NCBI GenBank assembly: GCA_018417955.1
Contig: JACTVC010000023.1
Span: forward strand, 862,762 to 926,761
Direction: 5' to 3'
Length of the DNA: 64,000 nucleotides
Source: Laccaria trichodermophora
Lineage: Eukaryota; Basidiomycota; Agaricomycetes; Agaricales; Hydnangiaceae
The notes under the pieces were generated by a model that saw only the letters and a list, made by a program, of their open reading frames with translations, was not told where the DNA came from and made no database searches. Numbering within the stretch: the stretch's first letter is position 1; every line of letters starts with the position of its first letter. The translations under genes were made by a program, and so were the position numbers. This document shows positions 12,749 to 24,230 of this stretch, in pieces.

Positions 12749-14232
12749 ATGCCCGACTGGAAATCAGCCGCTGAAATCGAGGAAGATGCAGTGGCATTCG
12801 GCAAACTTGTCCATGCTCTGTTGGGATTATATGCGTGCGTTTGATCATACACCTACACAACACTTCTAACCACGATCATAGATATGAATGGTTTCTGACA
12901 CTTGATTTTGACTTAGATTTTCTGCGGGGGAAGAGAAGGTTCCGGTGGCCAATGGTGTGCGAACACCTGCTCAAACTAGTATCTGTTCCTAACACATAGT
13001 CATTTAGGTTTTCTATTTCGCCAACAGGTACCTTCTGCTTTTCGCGCTGATAGGCATGTAAGGGATCGCGCCTTTCTTTGGCTATCAACTCACTGATGGT
13101 CCTTTGATAATGATAAGCGTGATTTCTTTGGACGTCACTTCGGAGGTTCAGTGTCAAGTGCTCTATACTTTCAACCAGATCGCAGGAAACGCCGCTATGG
13201 GGCTAGCGAGTATCAATCTTTCTATCCGAACGTTTGTTGCGTCCTTTCATCACTTTTTACTGGTAATTGACGGCGTTGAAGCATGGCGATCTGGTCACAA
13301 AATAAATATATTGTTGGCTTCCTCGTTTTTGTGACATTTGGACATTGGTCGTTGATTCTTCAAGGCAAGGGTTTATATTTGAATTTTCTGTTGTTTTCTG
13401 ATTTTTCATCTTCGTCAGGAGTCCAACTTCGAGCAACCTGGGTTGATAGTGTTGGATGCGTTATCACCCAGACTAACAACACCGTCCTCGCAGCGACCTT
13501 CATTTATTCGATGTGCTTCGATTTCATAGTTCTCCTCCTGAGCACCTACAAACTCATTGGCGTCAACTGCAAGACAGTAACTTCTGTCGGCCAAAGTCGC
13601 CTTGTCCAAATGTTATTCGAAGATGGCTTAATCTTCTTTATGATTGCGTCAGTCAAAATCGCAGCGTACCTATGGCAAACACTCATAGTTATTCTTAGCT
13701 TCCTTGTTAACCTATGCGCGACGACGTTAATTTTAAAGAATCTCAACCAGGTCATGACAATTATTTTCAATGTGCCGGCAGTCGTCGCCGCCTCCGTTTG
13801 TTCTTTTATATCTTCCATGCTCCCATGGCTGCTCTGACCAGACGATCGCTCCAGATTGTCGCGTGCCGAGCAGTTCGTCGGTTAACAAACTTCGGCCTCA
13901 CAGGCGGTCTCGAAGTTTAGTAGGTATCTTCCTCTTGCTTGCTCCTCTTCTCAAGTATAGATAATTTTACTACAGTGGATCGTCTAGCGCAATCAGTGGA
14001 ACAAGAAGTATTCAACCCGCTATCGACCATCGTAGAAGTGGTCTGAAGTCAGGCGTTCATGTTCAAGTGCGCGTCCGTGACATTCACTAAAGTTCATTGA
14101 TTCACTCGACCACAGATGGAGACATTCACTCATAAAGAAAGCTCTCTCACCTTCGCCAAGCAGAAGGATCGGAACGGTAGCGAAACCGACGTCGAGCCTG
14201 AGCTCGACATCGAAGCCAAAGGAAGTCTGTAA
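12749..14232 (+). CDS. Multi-pass membrane protein of an agaricomycete-expanded family (DUF6533-like)
   Basis: Ten exons: 12749-12834, 12882-12954, 13008-13057, 13118-13231, 13282-13364, 13419-13647, 13699-13795, 13855-13919, 13976-14066, 14116-14232; 334 aa, all phases consistent. Introns are 47-60 bases. Intron 5 (13365-13418) has a GC donor (GCAAGG). Seen: YEWFLTLDFDLDF near the N-terminus, FRWPM, NLSIRTMAIWSQNKYIVG, about seven hydrophobic segments, then a hydrophilic tail with GVHVQMETFT. From memory this layout is shared by many agaric membrane proteins of unknown role. The tail exons were found by frame continuity and are less certain than exons 1-8. Confidence 0.8.
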
Positions 14233-15039
14233 CTTCTACACGACGCTATCTTTGCCCAAACATCCATAGGCTACCTGTCCGGAATATGACAAAATGGCTC
14301 TAGGTGGCCGTGATAATGACCTACAAAACTGTACGGATAAAATTAATTTAATCAAATGGGCTATTTGATACTCAGGCCGAAGATTCGCTTTCGCCTGCCT
14401 ATCCACGAAAATATTGTTACCCCTTACTAGGCGTACATCGGCGGTTGAACTGTAGTGTATCCATCATTCTACTGGAGTCCTTGAATTTGGCCTTTTTTGT
14501 GTATCACTATCCTTCCCTGTGACGGGATGCGGAAGATGCGGGCCGTCTGACGAACGCGGGGAAACTCAGGAGCAGGGTTATTGAACGTTGAACGTTGAGC
14601 CACTCCGTCGTCAAGGCGTTAATAATTACTGAAGAATACGACCCTCGCTCATTCTCTTCTCGCTGAAAAGGATCCACAGTTTAACATATTCAGAACCAGG
14701 TGATATTTTGAAAAGTACAAGCCAATCAGTATCGTCAAAAGGGAAAAGGGGGAGCACCATTTTCAAAATCGAATCTCTCAATGTGAGACAAGATATATAT
14801 CTACTTACTTTAAAAAGTTCAGGACAGCAGAAGTGTGAGTAAAATTACGCCCAACGCCGGGTGCCAATGAGACTAGAAAGGCGAAAGTCCATTTGTGTGA
14901 TAGAGGGGCATCGCGGCGAGATAAATGAATACTTCTCAGTGCGGTACTTATGCCACGTCGGTCTGATTCCAAGGTGCGTCCATTATTGTGCAATTTTATT
15001 ACATTGCTGCTTCCGTCCGTAGTCGGATACCCGTTGTAT
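14233..15039. other. Intergenic stretch
   Basis: AT-richer in parts. No motif, RNA gene or splice-consistent reading seen on either strand. Confidence 0.4.
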
Positions 15040-16260
15040 AGTTATGATTACACAGGCTGGCACGTTTCTTACCCGAGGTCCCAGTATTACATCTACGCTC
15101 GTTTACAACAACAATGGGCTCTTCACAAAGCTTTCTATGATTCTATCAGGCGGAACCGCGCTCACCGTCCTCGTCATTGCTATGGCTTTGGGACTTGGAT
15201 ACACCCAGATCAGCGGTGGTCGTGTGGATACGAACCAGACGTAGAAAGAAAAGCCTGAGGGGAAAGGAAGGGGGAAAGCCAAAAAGAAGAAATTTTTGTG
15301 ACGCCAGTATCAGACGCCACTGTTGTTGCTTCTACCCCGCCGACGGTCTTCAAAGACGCAATACCTGGTCAATTCGACTCCATCCAACCAAGCCTTCTCC
15401 CGCGCCAAAGTCGAAAAAGTCAAAGTCAAAGAAAACCAAGGCCGCCTCTTCTGCCACCACTCCTCCCTCCACCGTCAGTTCTCCTTCCCCTTCAACGGCA
15501 GGAGCGTACAACTCGTTACTTTGAATCATCCACCGGGCGAAACAAAAAAGAAGGAATCAAAGAGGAGGGAACACTACTCACACTTACTCTTGACAAACCC
15601 CCAGCCTTCATCATCGGCATCAACCTCGACTCCAGCCTCACGCAAGTCTTCATAATCGCCCCACGAGAAGCCATCCATCCATCCTAGGCTGTACACGCAT
15701 CACCCTCGACAACGTCGAGTGATCTGGGTTTCGAGCATACTATGAGAAGGTAGATTAAGACAACTTGAAAGGGGGAGGTGGAGAAAACGTACTCATCAAC
15801 GGCCGTCTTTCTAGGCTTAATGTGCGCCTTCTTCCTCCTCTTCCGTACGCTCCGCGACAGGTGAGGAAGAAGCTACGTCACTCGTCGTCGCCGTCTGTGT
15901 AGCAGCCAAGCTGCTAGGATGTCGAGGCCCCACGCGGGTCCACGACCCGTCCGTATCAATGGAGGTCGTGAAATGTTTGGTTGTTCGTGGGTTGCGTGTG
16001 GTGGGGACGACGGACCATCGCCCTTTCTTTCATTTCCCACACTCAGCGGATCGTTTTTCTATCCTTAAATTCTCTCGTATTCCTTGTTATCGCCTTGTTT
16101 GCTCTAGTTCGGTGCCTGCCTACCTCTCGAGATGGCACCGTTTCCAGCCTCACATGTGCTTCTCCTCGCTGTCTCGTTCCCTTTCTTTTTGCTTTTGCTT
16201 CCCAGAGTTAGTTTTGGATGCCTTCCGCCTTAACACCGTCCCCTTACGCCAGGCCTCACA
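15040..16260 (+). pseudogene. Degenerate gene copy 1 (membrane anchor plus acidic region), with internal inversion
   Basis: Homologous to 23070-24230. About 15040-15245 reads a hydrophobic segment (LTVLVIAMALGLGYTQ) that stops early. About 15570-16010 is homologous only in reverse complement and encodes, on the minus strand, an acidic tract and a GFSWGDYEDL...GWGFVKSK segment. About 16020-16260 is again direct. Frames are broken throughout, so no product is expected. The parent gene seems to encode a conserved fungal membrane-anchored acidic protein that I cannot name. Confidence 0.7.
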
Positions 16261-16977
16261 AAGCCTGAACCAATCCCACTTCCGTCGTTCTTCCACCCCG
16301 TAATCTCACCTCTTGAGGTAAATTTGAAATTGGTCCCCGATGTGGCTTGCCAGCTTGTGCTAGCCGCTGTGGGGAAAGAAGAGGAAGAACCCGTGCGAAA
16401 GAAGGATGGAGCTGTGAGAGAGGAGCTGCGAGAGAGGAGGAGAAGGAGGAAGATGAAAAGCTACGCGAGGGGTCGCTGCCGCTTAATCGGTGGCGTGTGG
16501 GTAATTTGGCCTCTACGCAAATCTCGCAGCCTGTGTGGAGGTGTCGTGGGCAACGAAACGTTGGCAGAGAGTTCACCGCCTAGTGGTCAATACATGTGGT
16601 GTAGAGGGAGCGTGTGCGTGTGCTGGGGATTGTAAATATCTCGTGGGATGAAGATGGGAAGAGGAAGAGGTACGCCAGGGGGCGTACAGCGGTATGGTGC
16701 AATGGGTTGTGGCTGCTTCGGTTGTGGGAAGAACGCCCCAGATACTGTGGCAAGTGGCATGAGTGCTTCTAGTAAATCAGAGAACGACGCGGGTATCGGA
16801 GGTGGCGGGGTATGTTCCGTTTGGAGTGGAGAAGGGTAGCTTGGTGCGCAAAGGGTTTATCGATGATCGTGCCGAGGGCTAAACTCAAGCGGACACCATG
16901 AGTTTGAGCTTGGGTGAGCTTGGATGTGTACTGATGTCGTAGTCAATCGAATGGATCGGAGGGGGATATTCGAGCAT
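16260..16977 (-). other. Candidate unrecognised coding region
   Basis: The minus strand from an ATG at 16975-16977 reads MLEYPPPIHSIDYDIS. A 77-codon proline-rich frame lies at about 16839-16590 (FSDLLEALMPLATVSGAFF). A further frame at 16576-16256 has CPRHLHTGCEICVEAK. These could be exons of one gene, but I could not join them with convincing splice sites. No family recognised. Confidence 0.25.
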
Positions 16978-18959
16978 GAAGTGACGACAATCTCAAGCCT
17001 TTCTTGAGGTTCCGCGCGAGCGTTAGATCCTGGCGTCGTAGGTTCTCGTCTTCATCATTACGAGCACCCGACGTCACATCAAAAACCCCGCATCTTCACG
17101 TTCACTTCCACGCTCGTCCTCCTCTTCCTCATAAATCTCTGGTCTCCGAGGGTGTGCATGATTACGCGACGATGGGCCACATCAGTCAGCTCTAGCCCGA
17201 GCAAAGCGTGTTCTCCCTGCGTTGAGTTGAAGCACCCTAATGTTATAACATATGATAGGTTGCAGCGTACCATGAATCCACAACATAAGGTCAACTATCA
17301 ATTTGCGTGTGCTCTTCTCACGCGGCGGGATCGAGTGGATATAGTAAACATGCCACTTGTGTGCCGGACGTTTGAAAGTGGGCTGGGCGAGAGTTGAGCA
17401 GCTTGGAGTGGCAGCAGTAAGATAATTTTTGACAAACAACAAACAACAACCCCTCTTTCCCGCCGACAAGCCCTCCGACGCGCCGTTAAAAAGCCCAAAC
17501 GTGCAACTCGTTGGTCTGCTGCTTCAATATACATTCAGAACGACGCTCGCATAGCGCTGATTTCTACCGGTTGTATTAGCAATGACCTTTTCTCTGCAAA
17601 CACTGCACGACTTGTTCTAGGCGTATCGTAGTTTCGGACCAGCTGTAGCTCACGCATCGCGCCTCTGTCCTGCTTCGGAATGCGACTACCTTGACCTGTA
17701 ATGTTCACCATTTCTCGAAAAATTTCCCCAGGTGTCCACGATCACCATGCGCACTTTTTTCGTGAGCCGAAAAGTGGCTGGAACGTCAACGCTTCTCCCT
17801 CGCCTTTGGGACACTACAAAGACCTATTGAAAATATTCGTGCATTTCCCAATCCCTCAGTAATAGCGTTGGAGCTGTCTATATGGGCAGTTTGAAGGCGT
17901 TGTACGTCTCGGAGCACGACTGACAGCAAAAGCCCTACTCAAACGCGTCAAACATGTCCACATCCGAGTCTGGGGGAAGATCGAGCAATACCTGTGACTA
18001 CGCCAAATATTCAGCCCACTCATATGAAAACATCCATGCAGTACAACAACGCTCGCCGACTTCGTGCTGGATTCAAGTCATATGCCTTGGAAGACGTGTC
18101 CTCACAAACTTCAGCCGGAATGCGTTTTCCAGGCTTATTTCGCTCTTCTCTCAATATCCCCCGATCATCAGCGTGGACGTCTTGGATTTAAAGATAACTG
18201 CACAACAGAAATTACGCACCTTCATTCTCCCGGAATACGATGGTACGCCTTCAACGTCTTCACACGTGCAAAGTCAATGATAGGTGAGGGAGGTGTAACT
18301 TCACAAGCGATGTCTCTGGGTCACATAGTTCTTATAGAGGATGTGCAGCCCAACTTCGATTTGCGGCGTACGCGGGTCAGAGCTATTCTCTGCCGCTGTG
18401 AATCGAGGTCCAACCACTTCGGACTGAATATCGAGGGACAGGTAGATGTGCAGGAATTGTCGAGAGAGGTCCCGGAGCTACCGCTTCATCAAGGGAACAG
18501 AAAATGGCTGGACCGAGACCGCCTGGACTGCATGGAGGAGTCTCTTTGACAACTTGATATGAACCAATAAGTCTTTTCCCTAGCATTCGCTGCCACCATA
18601 TGCATATTACACGCAACTTTACAGACCTCCGACCTAGTCCTTCACTTTCAATCCTCGAATATCGACGGGGAGTCAAATTATACCTCTACGAAGTGATTTC
18701 ACTGTCAACTTGTCGCTACTATTGTTATACGGCCTTGTCCACGTTCATCGATCATCGACGTGGCGTCGAGAGGTGACGCGGCTTTTTTGACGAAACGCCT
18801 TCCGATACCCACTTATTCAACACTGGATGTTGAGCATGGTCAGTATCATTTGTTGGGCAACTTTTGGCTACAACCTAATCTAATCATGTTTGCACAGCAC
18901 GAAATATATACAGATGTGCCTAGTGATTAAGCGCCCGCTGATCAAACTCTTCCGCAAGG
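16978..18959. other. Unassigned 2-kb stretch
   Basis: Open frames up to 161 codons (for example + 18064-18549) show no known motif and no consistent splicing to neighbours. No repeat shared with the rest of the window was noticed. Confidence 0.35.
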
Positions 18960-19660
18960 GGGGAGCACAATTTTAATTTAATATATCATGTTGATTTTTT
19001 TCGTAAGGCCAGTATGGCTGGACTAACTAACCAGGCGTGTGAACAACCTTCCATATATAGGTAAAATCTATAAATAGGTAACATGTTTTGGGCATCATTT
19101 GGGCATGTCAGCCTTGTCAGCTGCCATCTTATCCTTCATTTGCTGCCCCTTCCTCTGCTTTTCTCCATGCTCTTATTACATGGGTCACAAACCTACTCAT
19201 TGATACCACAATCCAGTCCAATGCACGAAAGGTACTGCATGCCCATGATGTCTCACAGCTTTTTCACCCACAGGTAATTACTGAGTACTCTGCTTTTGTC
19301 CTCCACCTCAACTGCATCTATACTCTTACCACAATCACAATGCAGATGTTTGAATATTGTCTGCAATCCTTATCATATACTAGGTTTTTTGAAAGGGATT
19401 ATCATCCTAAGTGTAAATGGCACATACTTACTGATTCTGGCAGGGTCATTCTGAGAAATATCCCACTTGTAAGTGAGGACAGCTTGCGACCCTGGGAAAT
19501 ATTCCCCTTGTAAGTGAGGACAGCTTGCAAAACACCTCAGAGATGCACCAGAGCTCATCTGGCCCATGAATTACCTGAAATTGGTACTTCAAATAAAAAA
19601 AATTTAACGGCCAGCTGGCCGGACTAACTAACCAACCCCATATGGCAGATTCAAATCCCG
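18960..19660. repeat. AT-rich segment bounded by similar 25-30 base motifs
   Basis: A motif ending in GGACTAACTAACCA occurs at about 19018 and again at about 19625, each preceded by TAAGGCCAG or TAACGGCCAG and a T- or A-run. Between them lies AT-rich sequence without a clear gene. Just after the second copy, GATTCAAATCCCGCT (about 19651) resembles a Pol III B box. This looks like a decayed mobile element, perhaps tRNA-derived, but no transposition protein is seen. Confidence 0.35.
19448..19533. repeat. Two tandem copies of a roughly 44-base unit
   Basis: The shared core is CTTGTAAGTGAGGACAGCTT, present twice, each preceded by a GAAATAT(C/T)CC motif. No coding function seen. Confidence 0.6.
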
Positions 19661-19709
19661 CTCCCCCCTTGCTCTTCCGCTCACCATACAGTTGAAGATT
19701 GCTCTCCAA

Positions 19710-21306
19710 ATGGCCTCAACCACAGCTGTATCCGACGGAAGATCCCAGCCCTGTGCGTCTGGTAAAGGCTCATCAGACGGACGGGGTGGAGCGGTGAGTA
19801 CTGCCATAGACTCGTTCTCATCAGAAAACTTGGCGTACTAACGCACCATGCAGGTTGAAAGTCCTGACACGAGCGGTCCTCGTTACGGTTGTATCATCCT
19901 TCATAAGTCCTGTTCCGATTCTCATACAAATTCTCTGCTTAATCAGTCTACTATCGCCTATTCACCAAAGACGGTCCAATGGCAACGCACAATCCGATCT
20001 ATGTAAATGACCTGTTCATCAGTCGCACTCTTTTGAAGCTCGTCACTCCTCCACGTGCCGCTTTATCCATCACAAAGCATCTCTGCAAGATCGAGGGATT
20101 TTCAGGAGCCACGAGTTCCACACTCTTCGAATCAATTTCCAGTCAAACTGCCGCTACGGAGTCCTTTCGATTAGCGCTGAAGGAGCCTTCTGGCCCGGGG
20201 TGGTCTGAGGATGACCCCGTAGTTCTTGTGGTTGAAGCGGAAGATGCTAAAAAGCGATCAGCGAGCACGGCTCAATCGAAGGGTCTTCCTGAGGCTGTGA
20301 CGCCCGGGCCTCGTTATGGTGCGAACGGCAATTTCATCATGTATCATGCACACTCGTGTTACTTATCTTTATCGATCAGTTTACTACCGGCTTTACGAGG
20401 AAGAAGGTGCAATGGCTTCAAAAACCTCCTTTGACCCGGACGACTCTTCCTTGGGTCGCATTGACACGTTCTCTATCGTGCCCCCTCAAACGGTGTCTTC
20501 CCTGAGGTCACAAATTGTAAAAGCTGAGGGCATCACCGATCGCAAAATTCAACTGTTCGAGGATATGGACGGCGAGGTGCCGATGAATGATAATGACCAC
20601 ATGTCTTTCCGAGCACTGGTCTATCCAGGACACGTTGAAGATGAACCCATAACACTTGTTTGTAGCCTTAATAAGGCCGAGAAAACACAGAAGGACGCCC
20701 GATTAGTGCCAGAACCAAGCTTTAACAAAAAGCTTAAAGGCTCGACAACGTGGAGTGAGTAAATTTATCGTATACCCCTTACACCGAAATAATTCCTATG
20801 CTTCCCTGAGATCCAAATCCGACTCTTCAATCAGACTGGCTTCCGTTCGTGGAGAACGAGATCATGTTTACAGATGGCGTCAAAACGAAAGGCTACATCA
20901 CTGGGTTGCCAAGTGATTATCTTTTTCACCGTCACATAAGCAGCACATCTGGACAATTTACATTCTTTCTTGCAGACTCTCCCTATAGTGGATACATTGC
21001 GATGAACTCTGCTGGTAGAAAGGGCTGTGAGTCTTTCCTATCTTCAAATCTTGGACGACTTGTGACATTGAAAAAATCATTCCGCTAGTCGTCTATGATT
21101 GTAAGTGGCAGGTATTTGTCTGTTGTGATATTCGCTCCTCGATTCTGATGTTCTCCACCGCTGCCTACCAGCTCACTCCAGCCTCTGTTGAGAGTAAGAC
21201 CACTCTTGGGTCTGTCAGCTTCATCCGAAGCTCCGCCACTTTGCTTGGGCTTATTAGACGCATATATGTCCACATCTTAGTCAAATCTTGTAGAACAGAT
21301 TTGTAG
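19710..21306 (+). CDS. Unknown agaric protein with two tandem ubiquitin-like-looking domains
   Basis: Exons 19710-19793, 19854-19887, 19947-20318, 20380-20754, 20835-21026, 21089-21306; 424 aa, all phases consistent, and intron 1 has a textbook TACTAAC branch site. Two homologous units begin at PRYVYYRLFTKDG (about residue 37) and PRYVYYRLYEEEG (about 161). Both are entered through an intron at the same codon position, so a domain duplicated together with its intron. Each unit has the feel of a beta-grasp header (SLRSQIVKAEGI, IQLFEDMDGE, EPITLVCS), but that is inference. The C-terminal third (NEIMFTDGVKTKGY, then YQLTPASVESKTTLGS) is unrecognised. The last exon is the least certain. Confidence 0.65.
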
Positions 21307-21383
21307 ATAATATTCAGGTCAATCATCCTGAAAGGTTTTCGGGAAATTTCTGTTGGTCTGCCGATCTCAAATTCAGAGCAGAA

Positions 21384-22760
21384 TTATAAATCCATATTAT
21401 AAATCCAAGCTAAAGTTGGTGCTGTCGAAGTAAAGGCATAGATGTAGAGAACACGAGCGCTGTTGTTGGTAATTTTATATCCATACATCGTATGATCTGA
21501 TGCAACGACGTCAATGACACCAAGCTGTAAGTGGTTGTCCCCAGTCGGCTTCAAAATTGCTTTTCCTGAAGAGTCGTGATCACTTGAGGGTATGAGGGTC
21601 TTGCATTCAATGTCGATATAGGTGTTGACAAGAACATCTTTCACCTCGCGGTTAATATGCCAATAGAAATGAGGAGCACCATGAGTTACCGGAATGATTT
21701 CCTACGGGTTGTTTTCTACGGGACGGGGTATACGCGTCAAGCCGTGCTCTGCAAGACGCAGATCAAGGATGTCGAACGCTATTCTGTTGTCCACAATCGA
21801 AAGGCCGAGTCTGGCCTTCTCCTTTTCTAGGACAGGCCGGATTTGCCTTTTACCAGGATAGAACTCCTTCATCATTTTCGCCAGAGTTTTATACAGGGCG
21901 AAAAGTTTTTCATCGAGGGGAGCGGATAGCAAAAAAACCTCCGCCTCCCCGGCTTTTGTCTGCAAAACGCAAGAAGTTGCGGAAACAATGTTAACGATGG
22001 CGCTGATTGTATGTTTGATCTGAAGTGTTGTGGTGAATGAGCCAATGTCGGCGGCAGAAGCGACAACGAAGACGCAGAGGGAAGGTGAGTCGTCGATGGT
22101 GAGATTGCCGTTGTATAGACTGAATTCGGAGCCCTCTGTAATACCATGTGCAGATCCGGCTTGCATCTCATATAGGCTGCTGTTCATCTTGATAGGAAAA
22201 CATACACGTCCTGTTGTAGGTGCTCTGGAGTCGAAAATGATGCGGTTCTGGTTCAGCCTTTCACACTGAGGGTTTTGGCTGTGGGAAACGACGTCAGTCG
22301 GCCCTGGAGGTACTACAGTTGGTCAGACTTACGATGGTATCTTGTCCATCCTCTCAAGAAGAGAGGTATAGGTGAGTTTATCTGCGCGCGACGGCTTGAG
22401 AGCAGGAAGGAGAGCTTGGGTGAACGCCCCACCCGCGGCGCCACCATAAGCTGCTCCTTCCTTCTGTGTGCGTGCTGCCAAAAGAACGTCATTGGCCAAT
22501 CATCTGCTAGATGTCATGTTCAAGGTCCTGTGGTATATCCTGGCTGAAAAGTTTAGGAAGGTCTTGGACTTTGCCACCTCTTCGTGTCCCGGATCCTGAA
22601 TGGCAACAGTCGAAGATGACGGTCTAAACGAGATCCGTTTGAAATACAGGTAGGTCGAGAGGAACTTCCTTACCATATTATCCCCATGTTTGGCATTTGA
22701 ATTGCAGTTCCGTTGAGTAGCACCAGTGCGTCGGATAGTTGGGCATATCAGTAGCATCCT
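21384..22760 (-). pseudogene. Caspase-like (peptidase C14) gene, broken
   Basis: Reading the minus strand: a degenerate start near 22760 with SNAKHGDNM, then VIFDCCHSGSG (catalytic cysteine, about 22590-22620). After a frame change come NDVLLAAR and GGAFTQALLPAL, a clean intron (22279-22332), QNPQCERLNQNRIIF, then the C-terminal region 22187-21384. The stretch that normally carries the catalytic histidine (AGHG-type) is absent between GDNM and VIF. A TAG at 21702-21704 interrupts the frame, after which the family's C-terminal KITNNS motif continues in frame. So it has lost one catalytic residue and carries at least one frameshift and one nonsense codon. Confidence 0.75.
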
Positions 22761-22894
22761 TACTTACTGTCGTACCTTGCAGGGCTTCCCCAAGGGTGTT
22801 CATACCCTCAAAATTTCAGGTCTTCTCTGGTGTGTTCAGCTCGAGCTGCCAATGATTGCGGGCGTAGTGGATGGCCGACGATGCGATAGAAAAG

Positions 22895-23072
22895 GGTCGC
22901 TGTATTTGGTCCAATGTTTGCAGAATCAAGTGCAGAATAAACAAGTGACAATGGTAGAAACTCTCGCCTCCTGCTGCCCTCACCCATTCCCCTGGCGGGA
23001 CTCGAACCCGTCTATCAGTGGTTCAAGGCTTTACATCAGAAATCATTTGACACTCTGCGCCACAATCTTACC
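22895..23072 (-). mobile_element. tRNA-derived SINE-like element with Pol III boxes
   Basis: The minus strand shows an A-box-like GTGGCGCAGAGTG (about 23050-23065) and about 65 bases later a B box GGGTTCGAGTCCCGCC (about 22993-23008). The sequences where acceptor-stem arms should be do not pair, so it is not a working tRNA gene. Its upstream end coincides with the point where homology between the two degenerate gene copies (15040 and 23070) begins, which fits an insertion there. No poly(A) or target-site duplication was identified. Confidence 0.5.
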
Positions 23073-24230
23073 TGAGCTCCCAGGATCACATCTACGCTTG
23101 TTTACAACAACAATGGGCTCTTCACAAAGCTTCTATCTGTGCTCACCGTCCTCGTCGTTGCTAGGGCTATAGGACTTGGATACACCCAGATCATTGGTGC
23201 TCGTGTGGACACTGGATACGAACCAGACGGAGAAAGAAAAGGGGAATGGAAGGGGGATGAATAAAAGCGACGAGACTTTTCCGGCGGCAGTATCAGACGC
23301 CTCTGTTGCTTCTACATTCTTACAAGACGCAATACCCAGTCAATTCGACTCCATCAAAACATTCCAGCCTTCTCCCGCACTAAAGACTTAAAAGTCAAAA
23401 CTGAAGTCGCCTCTTCTGCCACCACCAACGCCGGTACTCCTCCCTCCACCGTTAGTTCTCCTTCCATCCCCTTCAACAGCAGGAGCGTACAACTGAATCA
23501 TCCACCTCCGCCGTCCCCACCACACGCAACCCACGAACAACCAAACATTCCACCTCCTTTGATATCGATGGGCCGTGGAACCCGCGTGGGGCCTCGACGT
23601 CATAACGACTTGGCTGCTGCACAGACAGCGACGACAACGAGTGATGCTTCTTCCTCACCCGTTACGGAGTGTATGGAGGAGGAGGAAGAAGGCGCACACT
23701 CCTCTTTTATCTTAAACTCCACGCATACAAGCGACGAAGAGTCCCCCCCACTTGCCGAAAAGTTGTTACCCAAGCCTAGGAAGAGGGCCGTTAATGAGTA
23801 CGTTTTCTCCTCCTCCCCCTTTCAAGGTGTCTCAATCTACCTTCTCATAGATTGCTCGAAACCCAGATCACTCGACGTTATGAAGAGTGCTGCGTGTCCG
23901 TTTAGACCGGATGAGAAACCTCTTGGTGGCTTCTCGTGGAGCGATTAAGAAGACGTGCGTGAGCCTGAAGTGGAGGCTGATGCGGACGATGAAGGTTGTG
24001 GCGCTGTCAAGAGTAAGAGTGAGTAGCGTTCCTTCGTTCTCCATCCTTTTTTGTCTCTCCTCTTCCTCCTCACTTCTCTTTCATTTTCCACTCAACGGAT
24101 CGTTTTTATTTCCTTGTGTTCCTTGTTATCGTCTTTCGGTGCCTACCCATCTCTCTCGATGATCTGTCCTTGGCATCGTTTCCAGCTTCAAATGTACTCC
24201 CTGCCCCGCACGTCCATTTCCCTGGATATG
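23070..24230 (+). pseudogene. Degenerate gene copy 2 (same parent as 15040-16260)
   Basis: All homologous segments are collinear and direct here. The hydrophobic segment is at 23130-23200. An acidic/serine region is at about 23560-23830 (TQTATT in copy 1, AQTATTTSD here, then EEEEEGAHS). The EKPLGGFSWSD segment at about 23910-23947 is followed by an in-frame TAA where copy 1 has TAT. Several other frames are lost. This copy keeps the ancestral segment order. Confidence 0.65.

Noticed and set aside
19018..19640. A retrotransposon with LTRs given by the two GGACTAACTAACCA motifs
   Set aside because: The shared stretch is too short, and no polymerase, protease or primer-binding site is visible; kept only as a possible decayed element.
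22980..23072. A tRNA gene on the minus strand
   Set aside because: A and B boxes are good, but the would-be acceptor arms do not pair and the anticodon loop is not convincing, so a tRNA-derived element fits better.
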